From: Fodinibius saliphilus | Lineage (GTDB): Bacteria > Bacteroidota > Rhodothermia > Balneolales > Balneolaceae | Direction of reading: 5' to 3' | NCBI RefSeq assembly: GCF_005869845.1 | Contig: NZ_VAWF01000001.1 | Coordinates: 124,001 to 188,000 of the forward strand | Length of the DNA: 64,000 nucleotides | Part shown: positions 45,660-54,298 of the stretch, piece after piece | Position numbering within the stretch: position 1 is the first letter of the stretch | Layout: the number at the start of each line of letters is the position of its first letter | Position numbers and translations under genes: made by a program | Notes under the pieces: model-generated | Told to the model about the DNA's origin: nothing | The model's input: only the letters and a program-made list of their open reading frames with translations | Database searches by the model: none

Positions 45660-46472
45660 TTGAAGTTTCATAAGGTTCTTTCCCCTTTTATAGCGCTGTT
45701 ATTTCTAATAAGTGTACTTGCCGGCTGTGATACCACGAATGCCAATTCTGTTTCCGGAGAAGGAGAGGTCGCAATACAATTTAAAACCGTTTCTGGGAGT
45801 ACCACTGGCAAGGCTGTTTCTTCGGGTAATACTACTTCCTCTTCTCATGATTTGTTGCTTATAGAGGGAACGAGTGGCAAGCTGCAGGTTCAGGACATTC
45901 GATTTATAGTTGCAGAATTTGAGCTGGATCCATCCGATGCCGACGATGATTCTACTGAGCTTGAAGAATTCGAATCTGAACCTTTTTTCGTTGATCTCCC
46001 GCTCGGGGAAGAAAACCTGGGGTTGACCAACAACCAGATTCAATCCGGCTTGTATGAAGAGCTGGAGTTTGAAGTCGAGGATTTAGACTTTGGTGAGAAA
46101 GAGGGGGAAAATGAAGAATATCTGGCATTGGTCGACTCCATCCGCTCAGAATTTACGGATTGGCCAAATGAAGCCAGTATGGTGATAGTAGGAACTTTTA
46201 CTGCTACCGACGGCGATACACAATCTTTTAAGGTCTTTGCTAAAGCGGAGATTGAGATCGAGCGAGAGTTTAATCTACCGCTTGAAGTTACCGAGGATAA
46301 TATACAACAAGTGGTTTCCGTACGGATTAACCCGACAAAATGGGTTGAACAATCCGATGGCTCCAGCCAGTACGATTGGGATGAAAACCAGCAATTGCTG
46401 GAGTTCGAAGCAGAGTTTGAAAACGGTGTAGAAGAGGTTGAAGTAGATGACGGTAATTTCGATGACGATTAG
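45660..46472 (+). CDS. Acidic lipoprotein, possibly DUF4382-like
   Basis: 270 residues. Start is probably TTG 45660; no ATG or GTG lies in frame before the signal sequence (FIALLFLISVLAGC, lipobox LAGC). Very acidic (many Asp/Glu). The arrangement of a beta-rich region with LLLIEGTSGKLQVQDIRFIV, an acidic loop, and GLYEELEFEVEDLDFGEK resembles Bacteroidota DUF4382 lipoproteins. C-terminus is Asp-rich (VDDGNFDDD). Function unknown. Confidence 0.6.
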   Translation: MKFHKVLSPFIALLFLISVLAGCDTTNANSVSGEGEVAIQFKTVSGSTTGKAVSSGNTTSSSHDLLLIEGTSGKLQVQDIRFIVAEFELDPSDADDDSTELEEFESEPFFVDLPLGEENLGLTNNQIQSGLYEELEFEVEDLDFGEKEGENEEYLALVDSIRSEFTDWPNEASMVIVGTFTATDGDTQSFKVFAKAEIEIEREFNLPLEVTEDNIQQVVSVRINPTKWVEQSDGSSQYDWDENQQLLEFEAEFENGVEEVEVDDGNFDDD

Positions 46473-46496
46473 TTTGTAATTATAGCCACTTGATAT

Positions 46497-46529
46497 AAAG
46501 CCCGGGCTTAGCTCCAGGCTTTTCTTATT
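46497..46529 (+). terminator. Rho-independent terminator
   Basis: AAAGCCCGG / CCAGGCTTT (46497-46505 with 46514-46522), one mismatch, followed by TCTTATTA. 25 bases after the lipoprotein stop. Confidence 0.6.
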
Positions 46530-46659
46530 AGATGGATGTATCGGGGATAATCGGGAAAAGGGGGATAGATGATCTTAGTTGCCTGCTATAAGTTGTAAAT
46601 CAGCGTTTATGAAATAAATAAAAAGTACACTATGGGATGAGGAGATATAGTTATCATTC

Positions 46660-47154
46660 CTATTCCTGCACCTGACTTCGAAGCGAAAAGGAAGTATCAT
46701 CAATAGCCCGCTGTACGGCAAGTACTCCATCAAGGTGGTCACATTCATGTTGGAGCAGTTCAGAAAGATCTCCCTGTAATTTTTGACTGTGCTTATTCCA
46801 ATCCATGTCACGGTAGTTGATACGACAAGAGAAGTGCCGTTTTACTTTGACCAGCAGGTTGGGAAAACTCATGCAATCGTCCCACAACTCCATCATCTTT
46901 TCACTTTTGTTAACCAGTACTGGATTTATAAATACCGTAGGCTCATCGATATGCATATATACCAGACGCTTCATCACTCCAATCTGTGGAGCGGCAATAG
47001 CGCGACCGGCGTTATACTTTTCTCGAAAACCCATCATAGTATCGTGTAGGTCTTCGACAACCGGCACCAGAGATTCAAGTTCATCTTTAGTTACCTTTTC
47101 ACATGTTTCCCACAGTTTAGGATTACCCAATTGCAATATTTCTCTTACAGCCAT
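46660..47154 (-). CDS. def: Divergent peptide deformylase-like protein
   Basis: 164 residues. Metal ligands are all present: Cys in DDCMSFPNL and the two His of LLQHECDHLDG with the catalytic Glu. Motif 1 reads GRAIAAPQIG instead of GxGLAAPQ, and motif 2 reads DDCMS instead of EGCLS. Such variants form a second bacterial PDF group rather than the housekeeping enzyme. It removes N-formyl groups from nascent proteins, or acts on another formylated substrate. Monocistronic. Confidence 0.8.
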   Translation of the reverse strand: MAVREILQLGNPKLWETCEKVTKDELESLVPVVEDLHDTMMGFREKYNAGRAIAAPQIGVMKRLVYMHIDEPTVFINPVLVNKSEKMMELWDDCMSFPNLLVKVKRHFSCRINYRDMDWNKHSQKLQGDLSELLQHECDHLDGVLAVQRAIDDTSFSLRSQVQE

Positions 47155-47333
47155 AGTATTTGCGTCAACGTGAAATTTTATGTTCCAGTTAAACTAAAGA
47201 TTCAACACCTTATTCTTCTTAGCAAGAAACATTTATTTTTTAAAGTAAAAACTGTTAAAATAGTTTTCAGAAAATAGTAAGATGGATCATCTAAACATAG
47301 GGTTATAGGCTTTTAATTTTTAAGATCAGGATT

Positions 47334-48884
47334 ATGGAGAAAATATATAGAGTTATTGCAATAGGGGGAGCAATACTGTTTTCCGTTATTTCTACTCAAT
47401 CAGTTATGGCCCAATCAGAGGCTGTTGAAGCAGCAAGATATTATTACCAAGGTAATGGGGCTGATATCATTAATCACTATAAGGAGTATCTAAAGATACC
47501 GAATGTAGCCTCCGACATTTCCAATATACGACGTAACGCTCAATATCTGGTTGACGAGTTTGAGAAGCGCGGGGCTAAAATGGAGTTATTGGAACTGCCG
47601 GACCGCAAGGATGTACCACCGGTGGTTTATGGAGAGATAACAGTGCCCAATGCAGAGCGAACGCTTGTTTTATATGTGCATTATGACGGGCAGCCCGTAG
47701 ATCCGACAAACTGGTCTCATAATCCATGGTCGCCCAAGCTATATTCAAAGTCAATGGAAGATGGGGGGAAGCCGATAGCATTCCCACAGCTAAACCAACA
47801 GGTAGATCCAGAGTGGAGAATTTATGCGCGTTCAGCATCTGATGATAAAGCCCCAGTTCCCACGCTACTGGCGACCCTGGATGCGTTAGAAGCCTCGGAT
47901 ATTGCACTCACATCGAATATAAAATTTTTCTTTGACGGGGAGGAAGAAGCAGGATCCCCGCATATTCGACAGTATCTTGAACGATACAAAAGTAAATTTA
48001 AGGATGGAGATCTTTGGGTATTTTTGGATGGGCCCAAGCATCAAAGCGGGCGCCCGCAGGTGGTTTTTGGAGTGCGGGGAATAACGGGGCTGGAAGTAAC
48101 GGTCTATGGTCCCAGGAGGCCGCTGCACAGTGGGCATTATGGTGGATGGGCTCCCGTAGCAGGACAGATGATGGCTGAACTCTTATCCAGTATGAAAAAA
48201 GAATCAGGACAGGTGTTAATTGACGGTTTTTACGAGAGTACGGCACCTATTACAGAAGCTGATCGCGAAGCTTTTGCAACGCTTCCCGACTATAATGATC
48301 AGATCCGCAAAGATCTGGGGATTACCTGGAGTGAATTTGATGGACAACCGTTAATTGAACGATATATGTATCCGACACTGACTATCAAGGGAATAAAGAC
48401 AGGGAATGTGGGTAAAAAAGCACGCAATGTGATACCAAAGAAAGCGACTGCCAGTTTAGGAATACGGTTGGCTAAAGGTAATAACCCGGAAGCGATGCAG
48501 GAGCTTGTTGAAGCCCATATCCGTGAGCAGGGATATCATATTGTTCGGGAGGATCCTAGTATGGCAACCCGCTTAAACAATAAAAAGATTGCTAAAGTAA
48601 CACGAGAGAAAGGCTACCGTGCTACCCGTACATCTGTTGACAATCCCATGGCAAAACAGATCGTTGGAGCTGTAGCAGATGCTTCTGATGATGAGGTGAT
48701 TCTATATCCGACTTACGGCGGTACATTACCATTGTATCATTTCACAGAAATTCTAAATCAGCCGCTAGTTATTGTGCCTATTGCGAATCATGACAATAAT
48801 CAGCATGCACCGGATGAAAATATTAGAATCGGAAATATTTGGTATGGCATTGAAACCTATTCTTCCATTTTGACAATGAAATAA
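47334..48884 (+). CDS. Secreted M20-family metallopeptidase
   Basis: 516 residues. Signal peptide ends VMAQS. M20 motifs: LVLYVHYDGQP (zinc His, Asp), ARSASDDKAPVPTLLAT (bridging Asp), FFFDGEEEAGSPH (catalytic and zinc Glu pair), and the dimerisation domain starting VFGVRGITGLEVTVYGPRRP. The final His is in IANHDNNQHAPDENI. Cleaves peptides or dipeptides in the periplasm; substrate unknown. Similar secreted M20 enzymes are common in Bacteroidota. Confidence 0.9.
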   Translation: MEKIYRVIAIGGAILFSVISTQSVMAQSEAVEAARYYYQGNGADIINHYKEYLKIPNVASDISNIRRNAQYLVDEFEKRGAKMELLELPDRKDVPPVVYGEITVPNAERTLVLYVHYDGQPVDPTNWSHNPWSPKLYSKSMEDGGKPIAFPQLNQQVDPEWRIYARSASDDKAPVPTLLATLDALEASDIALTSNIKFFFDGEEEAGSPHIRQYLERYKSKFKDGDLWVFLDGPKHQSGRPQVVFGVRGITGLEVTVYGPRRPLHSGHYGGWAPVAGQMMAELLSSMKKESGQVLIDGFYESTAPITEADREAFATLPDYNDQIRKDLGITWSEFDGQPLIERYMYPTLTIKGIKTGNVGKKARNVIPKKATASLGIRLAKGNNPEAMQELVEAHIREQGYHIVREDPSMATRLNNKKIAKVTREKGYRATRTSVDNPMAKQIVGAVADASDDEVILYPTYGGTLPLYHFTEILNQPLVIVPIANHDNNQHAPDENIRIGNIWYGIETYSSILTMK

Positions 48885-49023
48885 AGGTGGGATCTGAGGC
48901 AGTTTCCCATTTGTTGTTTCGGGACCTGTTCTTTCAGGAGTTTCTTTTAATTTGTTGGGAATTATTTTGCTTATTCGTTCAGTTGAGTAGTTCGGAATGG
49001 CAAAGTCTGTAAATATTTCTTAG

Positions 49024-49680
49024 CTAAAATGTAGATGCTTTGGACTTATCCCAAGACAAATGTTTTTTGAACCAAGACAGGGTAATGTTTGCTGCTTCAT
49101 TTAGCTTATCAGCTTCCTCAAACATATGAGAAGCTCCGGGCACAATTGCTAGTTGTTTGTTTGGTTTAAGGTACTTAATAGCATTTTGATTGATGTTTAC
49201 CGTTTTAAAGTCCATTTCACCGGTAAGTAACAGGACCGGACATTTTATCTTTACCAGGTTTTTACTACAGAGGTTTAGACGACCACTTAGCGAGACAATT
49301 GTTTTTATTATTGACCCCAGTTCTGATGCTGCATTTACGGCTGCGGCAGAACCTGTACCGCTGCCAAAATAAGCTAAGTTAAGTGATCTGTATTCAGAGT
49401 GGCTACTCAGCCAGTTCGTTGAAGTGACTAATCCCTTGCTCAATAAATCAATGTCTTTATATTTTATCGGCAGTTCATCATGCTCATCAAGAAGATCTAA
49501 TACCAGGGTGCCAAATCCAGCTTGCTGAAATTCAAGAGCAAGCCTATGTTCGTGTACCATCAGTTTGGATAAACCATAACCATGCGAAAAAATAATCAGG
49601 CTGTTTGCTTGTACCGGAAGAGTTATTTTTCCTTTTACATGAAATCCATTAAATGGGAGTTGAACACTGATTTGGTACAT
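49024..49680 (-). CDS. Alpha/beta-hydrolase fold protein lacking the nucleophile serine
   Basis: 218 residues, dienelactone-hydrolase-like. Oxyanion region FSHGYGLSKL; nucleophile elbow reads FGSGTGS, where the central residue of G-x-S-x-G (position 108) is Gly; a Ser lies one place earlier (107). The Asp (LTGEMDFKT, Asp158) and His (PGASHMFEE, His185) are in place. The protein is either inactive, uses Ser107, or has a binding role. Monocistronic. Confidence 0.75.
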   Translation of the reverse strand: MYQISVQLPFNGFHVKGKITLPVQANSLIIFSHGYGLSKLMVHEHRLALEFQQAGFGTLVLDLLDEHDELPIKYKDIDLLSKGLVTSTNWLSSHSEYRSLNLAYFGSGTGSAAAVNAASELGSIIKTIVSLSGRLNLCSKNLVKIKCPVLLLTGEMDFKTVNINQNAIKYLKPNKQLAIVPGASHMFEEADKLNEAANITLSWFKKHLSWDKSKASTF

Positions 49681-50028
49681 ATATAACCTCTCTTTTTGAT
49701 TTGTACATGAAATACAAATTAGGTCCTAAATATTCATTTGCTGTAGGTATTTCGATAAAATACATGTAGGGAAAATTTGATGAAAATCGAATAAAGTCGG
49801 GAAAATGTAATAAATTAAGCTACACACTCACTTAGATAGGTCTATAATATTAACACTTCTTGATAAGTTGAATTTGCTGAGTTATTTCTTGCAGGTATAG
49901 AAAGACAGCCACATAACAATATGGTGAAAACCCCTACATTTATTTTATGGGTTTCTAGCATTTCTCACATATCACTTTGTATTATATTCCATAAATAATG
50001 AAAGAGGAATAAAAGGGAGGGCGATAAA
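49681..50028. other. Divergent intergenic region
   Basis: 350 AT-rich bases between the hydrolase and the small Cys protein gene. A strong SD (AAAGGGAGGG) precedes the latter. An inverted repeat AAACCC...GGGTTT lies near 49930-49953. Nothing else recognised. Confidence 0.4.
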
Positions 50029-50244
50029 ATGAGTTCTTATTACATAAAAAAATATGGCGTGCATGAACTTCACCAATCTAACTGTGTATGGTTACCCATC
50101 AGAAAAGGAATGGTTAAACTAGGAGAATTTGATAGTGCTTTGGAAGCATTAAAAAAAGCAAGAGTATTGTATGATGAAGTAAACCCGTGTTCTACCTGCT
50201 GTAGTATTGGAAAAAAACGAAGTAATATTATGAGTGTAGATTGA
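50029..50244 (+). CDS. Small cysteine-containing protein, possible metal-binding
   Basis: 71 residues. Pattern HQSNCVWLP, KLGEFDSALEALKKAR and C-terminal NPCSTCCS: one Cys before a Leu-Pro pair, an alpha helix, and a CxxCC group. This matches a common Bacteroidota/Cytophaga small-protein type (C-x-x-L-P ... L-G-x-F ... C-x-x-C) of unknown function, probably zinc binding. It has a good ribosome binding site. Its stop is only 10 bases from the U-tract of the convergent RNA element. Confidence 0.6.
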   Translation: MSSYYIKKYGVHELHQSNCVWLPIRKGMVKLGEFDSALEALKKARVLYDEVNPCSTCCSIGKKRSNIMSVD

Positions 50245-50254
50245 AAGGGGATAT

Positions 50255-50353
50255 AAAAAAAGCCAGCAGTTTCCTTGTGCCGGCTTCAGCCGGTTCAAGT
50301 TATGGAGGTATAATCTCAGTCTTACAATGCAAGACACCCTCAACTGCTGGCTT
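50255..50353 (-). ncRNA. TPP-riboswitch-like RNA with altered P4-L5 arm; P1 is also a terminator
   Basis: Read on the minus strand (5' at 50353). P1: AGCCAGCAGTT pairs with AACTGCTGGCT (50342-50352 with 50261-50271), directly followed by seven T. P2: GAGG (50338-50341) with CCTC (50305-50308). P3: GTCTT/AAGAC. Thi box: CTGAGA at 50314-50319 in CTGAGATTATACC, the most conserved TPP-sensor sequence. P4: CTTG/CAAG, then P5 CCGGC/GCCGG with loop TGAA. The canonical J4/5 and L5 bases (TGAT, TAAT, GCG) are missing. So the pyrimidine-binding half is conserved and the pyrophosphate half changed. No gene follows on this strand within 570 bases. Either a decaying or a variant element. Confidence 0.6.
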
Positions 50354-50384
50354 CGATTGCCGTAACTTTTCAGATGCCGGCAAA

Positions 50385-50445
50385 AAAGACCGTTGCACAC
50401 TCCTTGATTATCCTGGTTGAGAAATCACAAGGAGAAGTCCACGGT
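50385..50445 (-). terminator. Long hairpin with U-tract upstream of the TPP-like RNA
   Basis: On the minus strand GACCGT ... ACGGTC (50440-50445 with 50391-50396) encloses CTCCTTG / CAAGGAG (50429-50435 with 50404... region), and the outer stem is followed by TTTTTT. Resembles a terminator with an internal loop, placed 32 bases upstream of the TPP-like element. If it ends a transcript, that element must have its own promoter. Confidence 0.45.
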
Positions 50446-51106
50446 CACTAATTTAGACTTGCTAATAGAAGTACCGTAGTACTACCACAAGCTGTGCAAA
50501 TATCATTATGTCAACAGGTTTTAGATTTAGTAGTAATATAAGTATAGCGTATCGATCTATTTGTAGTGTGGCTTACCAAGCAAAATGTAACGTTTCCACC
50601 TACAGATACTGAAGTTTACCCCTGGATTGGATGTAGTAGTAATTGTAACGTTCTAGAATACATTTTTTTCAATTAAATTGGAGGTTATTGGATTCATTTT
50701 ATAGATCAATCTTTTTTTCTCCTGCTTTGTTAAAAATGATTTTGATCTCATCACTTCGAATATGGACAGATTGAAATACTGGAGACACCTAGATAATTTC
50801 ATTCCCGGATTTAGCGCCTCGAGCATAGGGATGGATTATTTTAACGACTTCGTCCGTAACTTTTTCACTACACGCTCCTACTAATATCGCCAAGTCCGAA
50901 AACCGTTCAGAGATGCCTGAGATAGCTGGGATCAGGGACTAATTGCTCTTACATCTATAAGTGTCATACAGCAGAATTCTTTTTTTGACCATTAACAACT
51001 TTTTTGCTTTTGGGTTGCGAGTAAATACCTAAAATTCATTCATAAGAGTTACCTTTTAATTAGCCTTATCAGGTATTGGAAACCTGAAATATTTTAGCAT
51101 GAGTAA
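50446..51106. other. Gene-poor region upstream of the cus genes
   Basis: Contains the decayed minus-strand frame at 50699-50939. Otherwise nothing recognised. Low-complexity T-runs occur at 50663 and 50708. Confidence 0.4.
50699..50939 (-). pseudogene. Decayed coding remnant with an internal stop
   Basis: Minus-strand frame of 78 codons with coding-like composition: LIPAISGISERFSDLAILVG, then EVVKIIHPYARGAKSGNEII, a TAG, and VSPVFQSVHIRSDEIKIIF. It ends in KKIDL and TAA. A stop (TAG) precedes it too. No family could be assigned. A single TAG in an otherwise coherent protein is typical of a recent pseudogene. Confidence 0.3.
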
Positions 51107-54100
51107 TTAATTACTGTTCTTTCTGGTTGCCTTTGCCAATTCTTTCACTTCACGACTTTTCCAGAGATAGTAAACAACGGGCAGAACTACCAGGCTGAGC
51201 AGGGTCGCAGATATCATTCCGCCTACCATTGGGGCTGCAATACGTTTCATTACGGTAGCCCCGGTTCCGGTACCCCACATAATGGGTAGCAGACCGGCTA
51301 TAATAGCGCAAACCGTCATAAAAATGGGACGTATTCGTTGAGCAGAACCTGCCATGATGGCTTTCTTTAGATCATCCAAAGAATTCATCTTATCATGATA
51401 TTTTCGCTCGTTATAGGCGTTATCTAGGTAGGTGAGCATTATAACGCCGATTTCAGCGGCCACGCCAGCCAGTGCGATGGCTCCAACACCAACAGCTACA
51501 CTCAGGTTATAGCCCAACAGGTACAGCAGCCAAAATGAGCCTGCCAGTGAAAAGGGCAGCGTAAGGATTACGATAAGGCTTTGCTGCAGGTTTTTAAAGT
51601 TGAAGTAGAGCAGTAAAAAGATAATTAGCAGGGTAATGGGTACCACTATCTGCAGGCGTTTTTTAGCCCGTTCCATATATTCATACTGACCGCTCCAGTT
51701 TAGGCTGTATCCTGCAGGAAGGTCAATCTCTTCTGCAACAGTTTGGCGTGCGCGGTTGACATAGGAGCCAATATCAGAGGTGGTAAGATCTACATAGATC
51801 CAGCTCGAATAGCGGGCATTCTCAGTTTTGATAACCGGCGCGCCTTTATTAATGCTAAGATCTGCGACATATGAGAGTGGAATTTGTGCGCCTGAGGGAG
51901 TGGGGATCAACACGCGTTTTAGGTCAGAAATATTTTCACGCTGCTCGCGTGCGTAGCGTACATTGACTGGGTACCGTTCTAAGCCCTCCACAGTTTGTGT
52001 AACATTCATCCCACCAATAGCCGATTGAATGACATCCTGAACATCGCCGGTAGTTAGTCCATAACGGGCAGCCTCTTTGCGGTTGATATCAAAATCCAGG
52101 TAGTTACCGCCAGTTGTTTTGTCTGCGAAGACACTTAAGGTGCCATCTACGCCGCGGGTTATAGAAGCGATATCTTGGCTTAACTTGGAAAGTTCGTCTA
52201 GGTTTGGCCCCGTAACTTTTATGCCGATGGGTGTTTTAATACCAGTAGAAAGCATATCAATACGCGTTTTAATCGGCATAGTCCAGGCATTAGTGAGACC
52301 CGGAATCTGTATGGCATTATTCATCTCTTGCTTTAGCTTTTCCATCGTCATACCATCACGCCACTGATCTTTGGGCTTGAGCTGAATAATAGTTTCAAAC
52401 ATCGAAAGCGGTGCTGGATCAGTCGAGGTTTGAGCGCGTCCCGATTTGCCGAATACAGTTTCTACTTCGGGAAAGCTGGCAATGATTTTATCGGTCTGTT
52501 GCAGCAGCTCTCGGGCTTTTGTGATGCTGATGCCAGGATCGGTGGTGGGCATATAGAGAAGGTCTCCTTCATTGATGGAGGGCATAAATTCGGAGCCCAG
52601 CTGTTTCAGTGGGATAATAGAAATAATCAATATCACAAGCGAAGCGATAATGGTGCTCCATTTAAAGCGCAATACAAAGTTGATGACCGGGCGGTAGATC
52701 CAAATTAAAAAGCGGTTAACCGGATTTTTGTGCTCCGGCTTGATATGTCCGCGAATAAGAAAGCCCATGAGAACAGGCACCAGGGTAATTGATAACAGGG
52801 CAGCGGCTGCCATGGCATAAGTTTTGGTGAAGGCCAGGGGCTTAAAGAGGCGCCCTTCCTGTCCCTGTAGGGCAAAAATGGGTAGGAAGGAAACAGTAAT
52901 AATAAGCAGGGAGAAAAAGAGGGCTGGGCCTACTTCTTTGGAAGCATCGACAATAATACGCCAATGGTCTTTTTTGTTTTTATCTCTTTCAAGATGTTTA
53001 TGCGCATTTTCGACCATCACAATGGCGGCATCTACCATCGCTCCAATAGCTATGGCAATTCCACTGAGCGACATAATATTGGCGTTAATTCCCTGGAAAT
53101 ACATCACTAGGAAGGCTATTAAAATTCCGATGGGCAGGCTCACAATAGCAACGAGAGCGCTTCGAAAGTGGAGCAGAAAGATCATAACGATCAGTGCCAC
53201 TACAATGCTTTCCTCTATAAGTTTATGCTTCAGAAAGCTAATAGCACGACTGATCAGGCTGGATCGATCATAGGCTGTTTTAATGGTTACACCCTCGGGG
53301 AGTCCGCTTTCCAGTTCTTTTAGCTTCTTTTTGACTTTGTTAATGGTCTCCAGGGCATTTTCGCCATAACGCATAACCACCACCCCACCAATAGTCTCTC
53401 CTTTCCCATTCCAATCTACTACACCTCTGCGCAGGTCCGGGCCCAAGTGTACATCCGCTACATTTTTTATCAGGATGGGCGTACCATTAGCATCACTTCC
53501 TATGGGCACGTTCTCAACATCGGCTACAGTTTTGATATATCCTTTTCCCCGGACCATAAACTCCGTTTCACTCATCTCTACCAGTCGTCCGCCTACATCA
53601 TTATTACTACGTTTAATGGCTCTTTTAACTTTTGACAGCGGCATATTATAGGCCAGCAGTTTATCGGGGTCTACATCTACCTGGTACTGTTTGACGTGTC
53701 CGCCAACACTGGCTACCTCGGCTACTCCATCCACACTTAACAGCTCGTATTTTAAGAACCAATCTTGTATGGATCGCAGTTCCTGCAGATTATGCTTGTC
53801 TCCACCGTCTAAAACGTATTCATAGACCCAGCCAACCCCGGTGGCATCCGGTCCCAGGGTAGGCGTGACGCCTTCCGGGAGATTGTTTCCGGCGGTATTT
53901 AGGTATTCGAGCACCCGACTGCGGGCCCAGTATATGTCGGTATTATCCTCAAAGATGATATAGATAAAAGAGAGTCCGAAGAAGGAATAACCGCGAACTA
54001 CCTTTGATTTGGGAACCGACATCATGGTAGTGGTCAGAGGATAGGTAACCTGATCTTCTACGACCTGTGGTGCCTGGCCCGGGTACTTCGTAAATACGAT

Positions 54101-54241
54101 GACCTGCACATCACTGAGATCGGGAATCGCATCCACCGGTGTTTGGTACATTACGTAGGTACCGCCGGCCAGTATCAATACGCTGGTGATAAGCACCATA
54201 ATGCGATTATTAACGGAAAGTTCAATTATTTTTTGTAGCAT
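51107..54241 (-). CDS. cusA: Copper/silver RND permease CusA
   Basis: 1044 residues. Copper-pump features: three methionines in the CusA pattern (GDLLYMPTTDPG, DPAPLSMFETIIQL, RIDMLSTGIKTPIGIKV), and TM4 AIGAMVDAAIVMVENAHKHL. The N-terminus has DAIPDLSDVQVIVFTKYPGQAP. Full length, 12 membrane helices. Exports Cu(I)/Ag(I) through CusB and the TolC-type channel. Last gene of its operon, 57 bases after cusB. Confidence 0.95.
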   Translation of the reverse strand: MLQKIIELSVNNRIMVLITSVLILAGGTYVMYQTPVDAIPDLSDVQVIVFTKYPGQAPQVVEDQVTYPLTTTMMSVPKSKVVRGYSFFGLSFIYIIFEDNTDIYWARSRVLEYLNTAGNNLPEGVTPTLGPDATGVGWVYEYVLDGGDKHNLQELRSIQDWFLKYELLSVDGVAEVASVGGHVKQYQVDVDPDKLLAYNMPLSKVKRAIKRSNNDVGGRLVEMSETEFMVRGKGYIKTVADVENVPIGSDANGTPILIKNVADVHLGPDLRRGVVDWNGKGETIGGVVVMRYGENALETINKVKKKLKELESGLPEGVTIKTAYDRSSLISRAISFLKHKLIEESIVVALIVMIFLLHFRSALVAIVSLPIGILIAFLVMYFQGINANIMSLSGIAIAIGAMVDAAIVMVENAHKHLERDKNKKDHWRIIVDASKEVGPALFFSLLIITVSFLPIFALQGQEGRLFKPLAFTKTYAMAAAALLSITLVPVLMGFLIRGHIKPEHKNPVNRFLIWIYRPVINFVLRFKWSTIIASLVILIISIIPLKQLGSEFMPSINEGDLLYMPTTDPGISITKARELLQQTDKIIASFPEVETVFGKSGRAQTSTDPAPLSMFETIIQLKPKDQWRDGMTMEKLKQEMNNAIQIPGLTNAWTMPIKTRIDMLSTGIKTPIGIKVTGPNLDELSKLSQDIASITRGVDGTLSVFADKTTGGNYLDFDINRKEAARYGLTTGDVQDVIQSAIGGMNVTQTVEGLERYPVNVRYAREQRENISDLKRVLIPTPSGAQIPLSYVADLSINKGAPVIKTENARYSSWIYVDLTTSDIGSYVNRARQTVAEEIDLPAGYSLNWSGQYEYMERAKKRLQIVVPITLLIIFLLLYFNFKNLQQSLIVILTLPFSLAGSFWLLYLLGYNLSVAVGVGAIALAGVAAEIGVIMLTYLDNAYNERKYHDKMNSLDDLKKAIMAGSAQRIRPIFMTVCAIIAGLLPIMWGTGTGATVMKRIAAPMVGGMISATLLSLVVLPVVYYLWKSREVKELAKATRKNSN

Positions 54242-54298
54242 GATATTGAAATTCTAAAAACTGTTAAAAGTTCGGCTGTCTTATCTTCAAAAGATCTG

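Noticed and set aside
50261-50353. Integron attC site, 6S RNA, SRP RNA or tmRNA as explanations of the structured element
   Set aside because: No attC R-box consensus, no SRP tetraloop signature, no tRNA-like part; the thi-box pattern explains it better.
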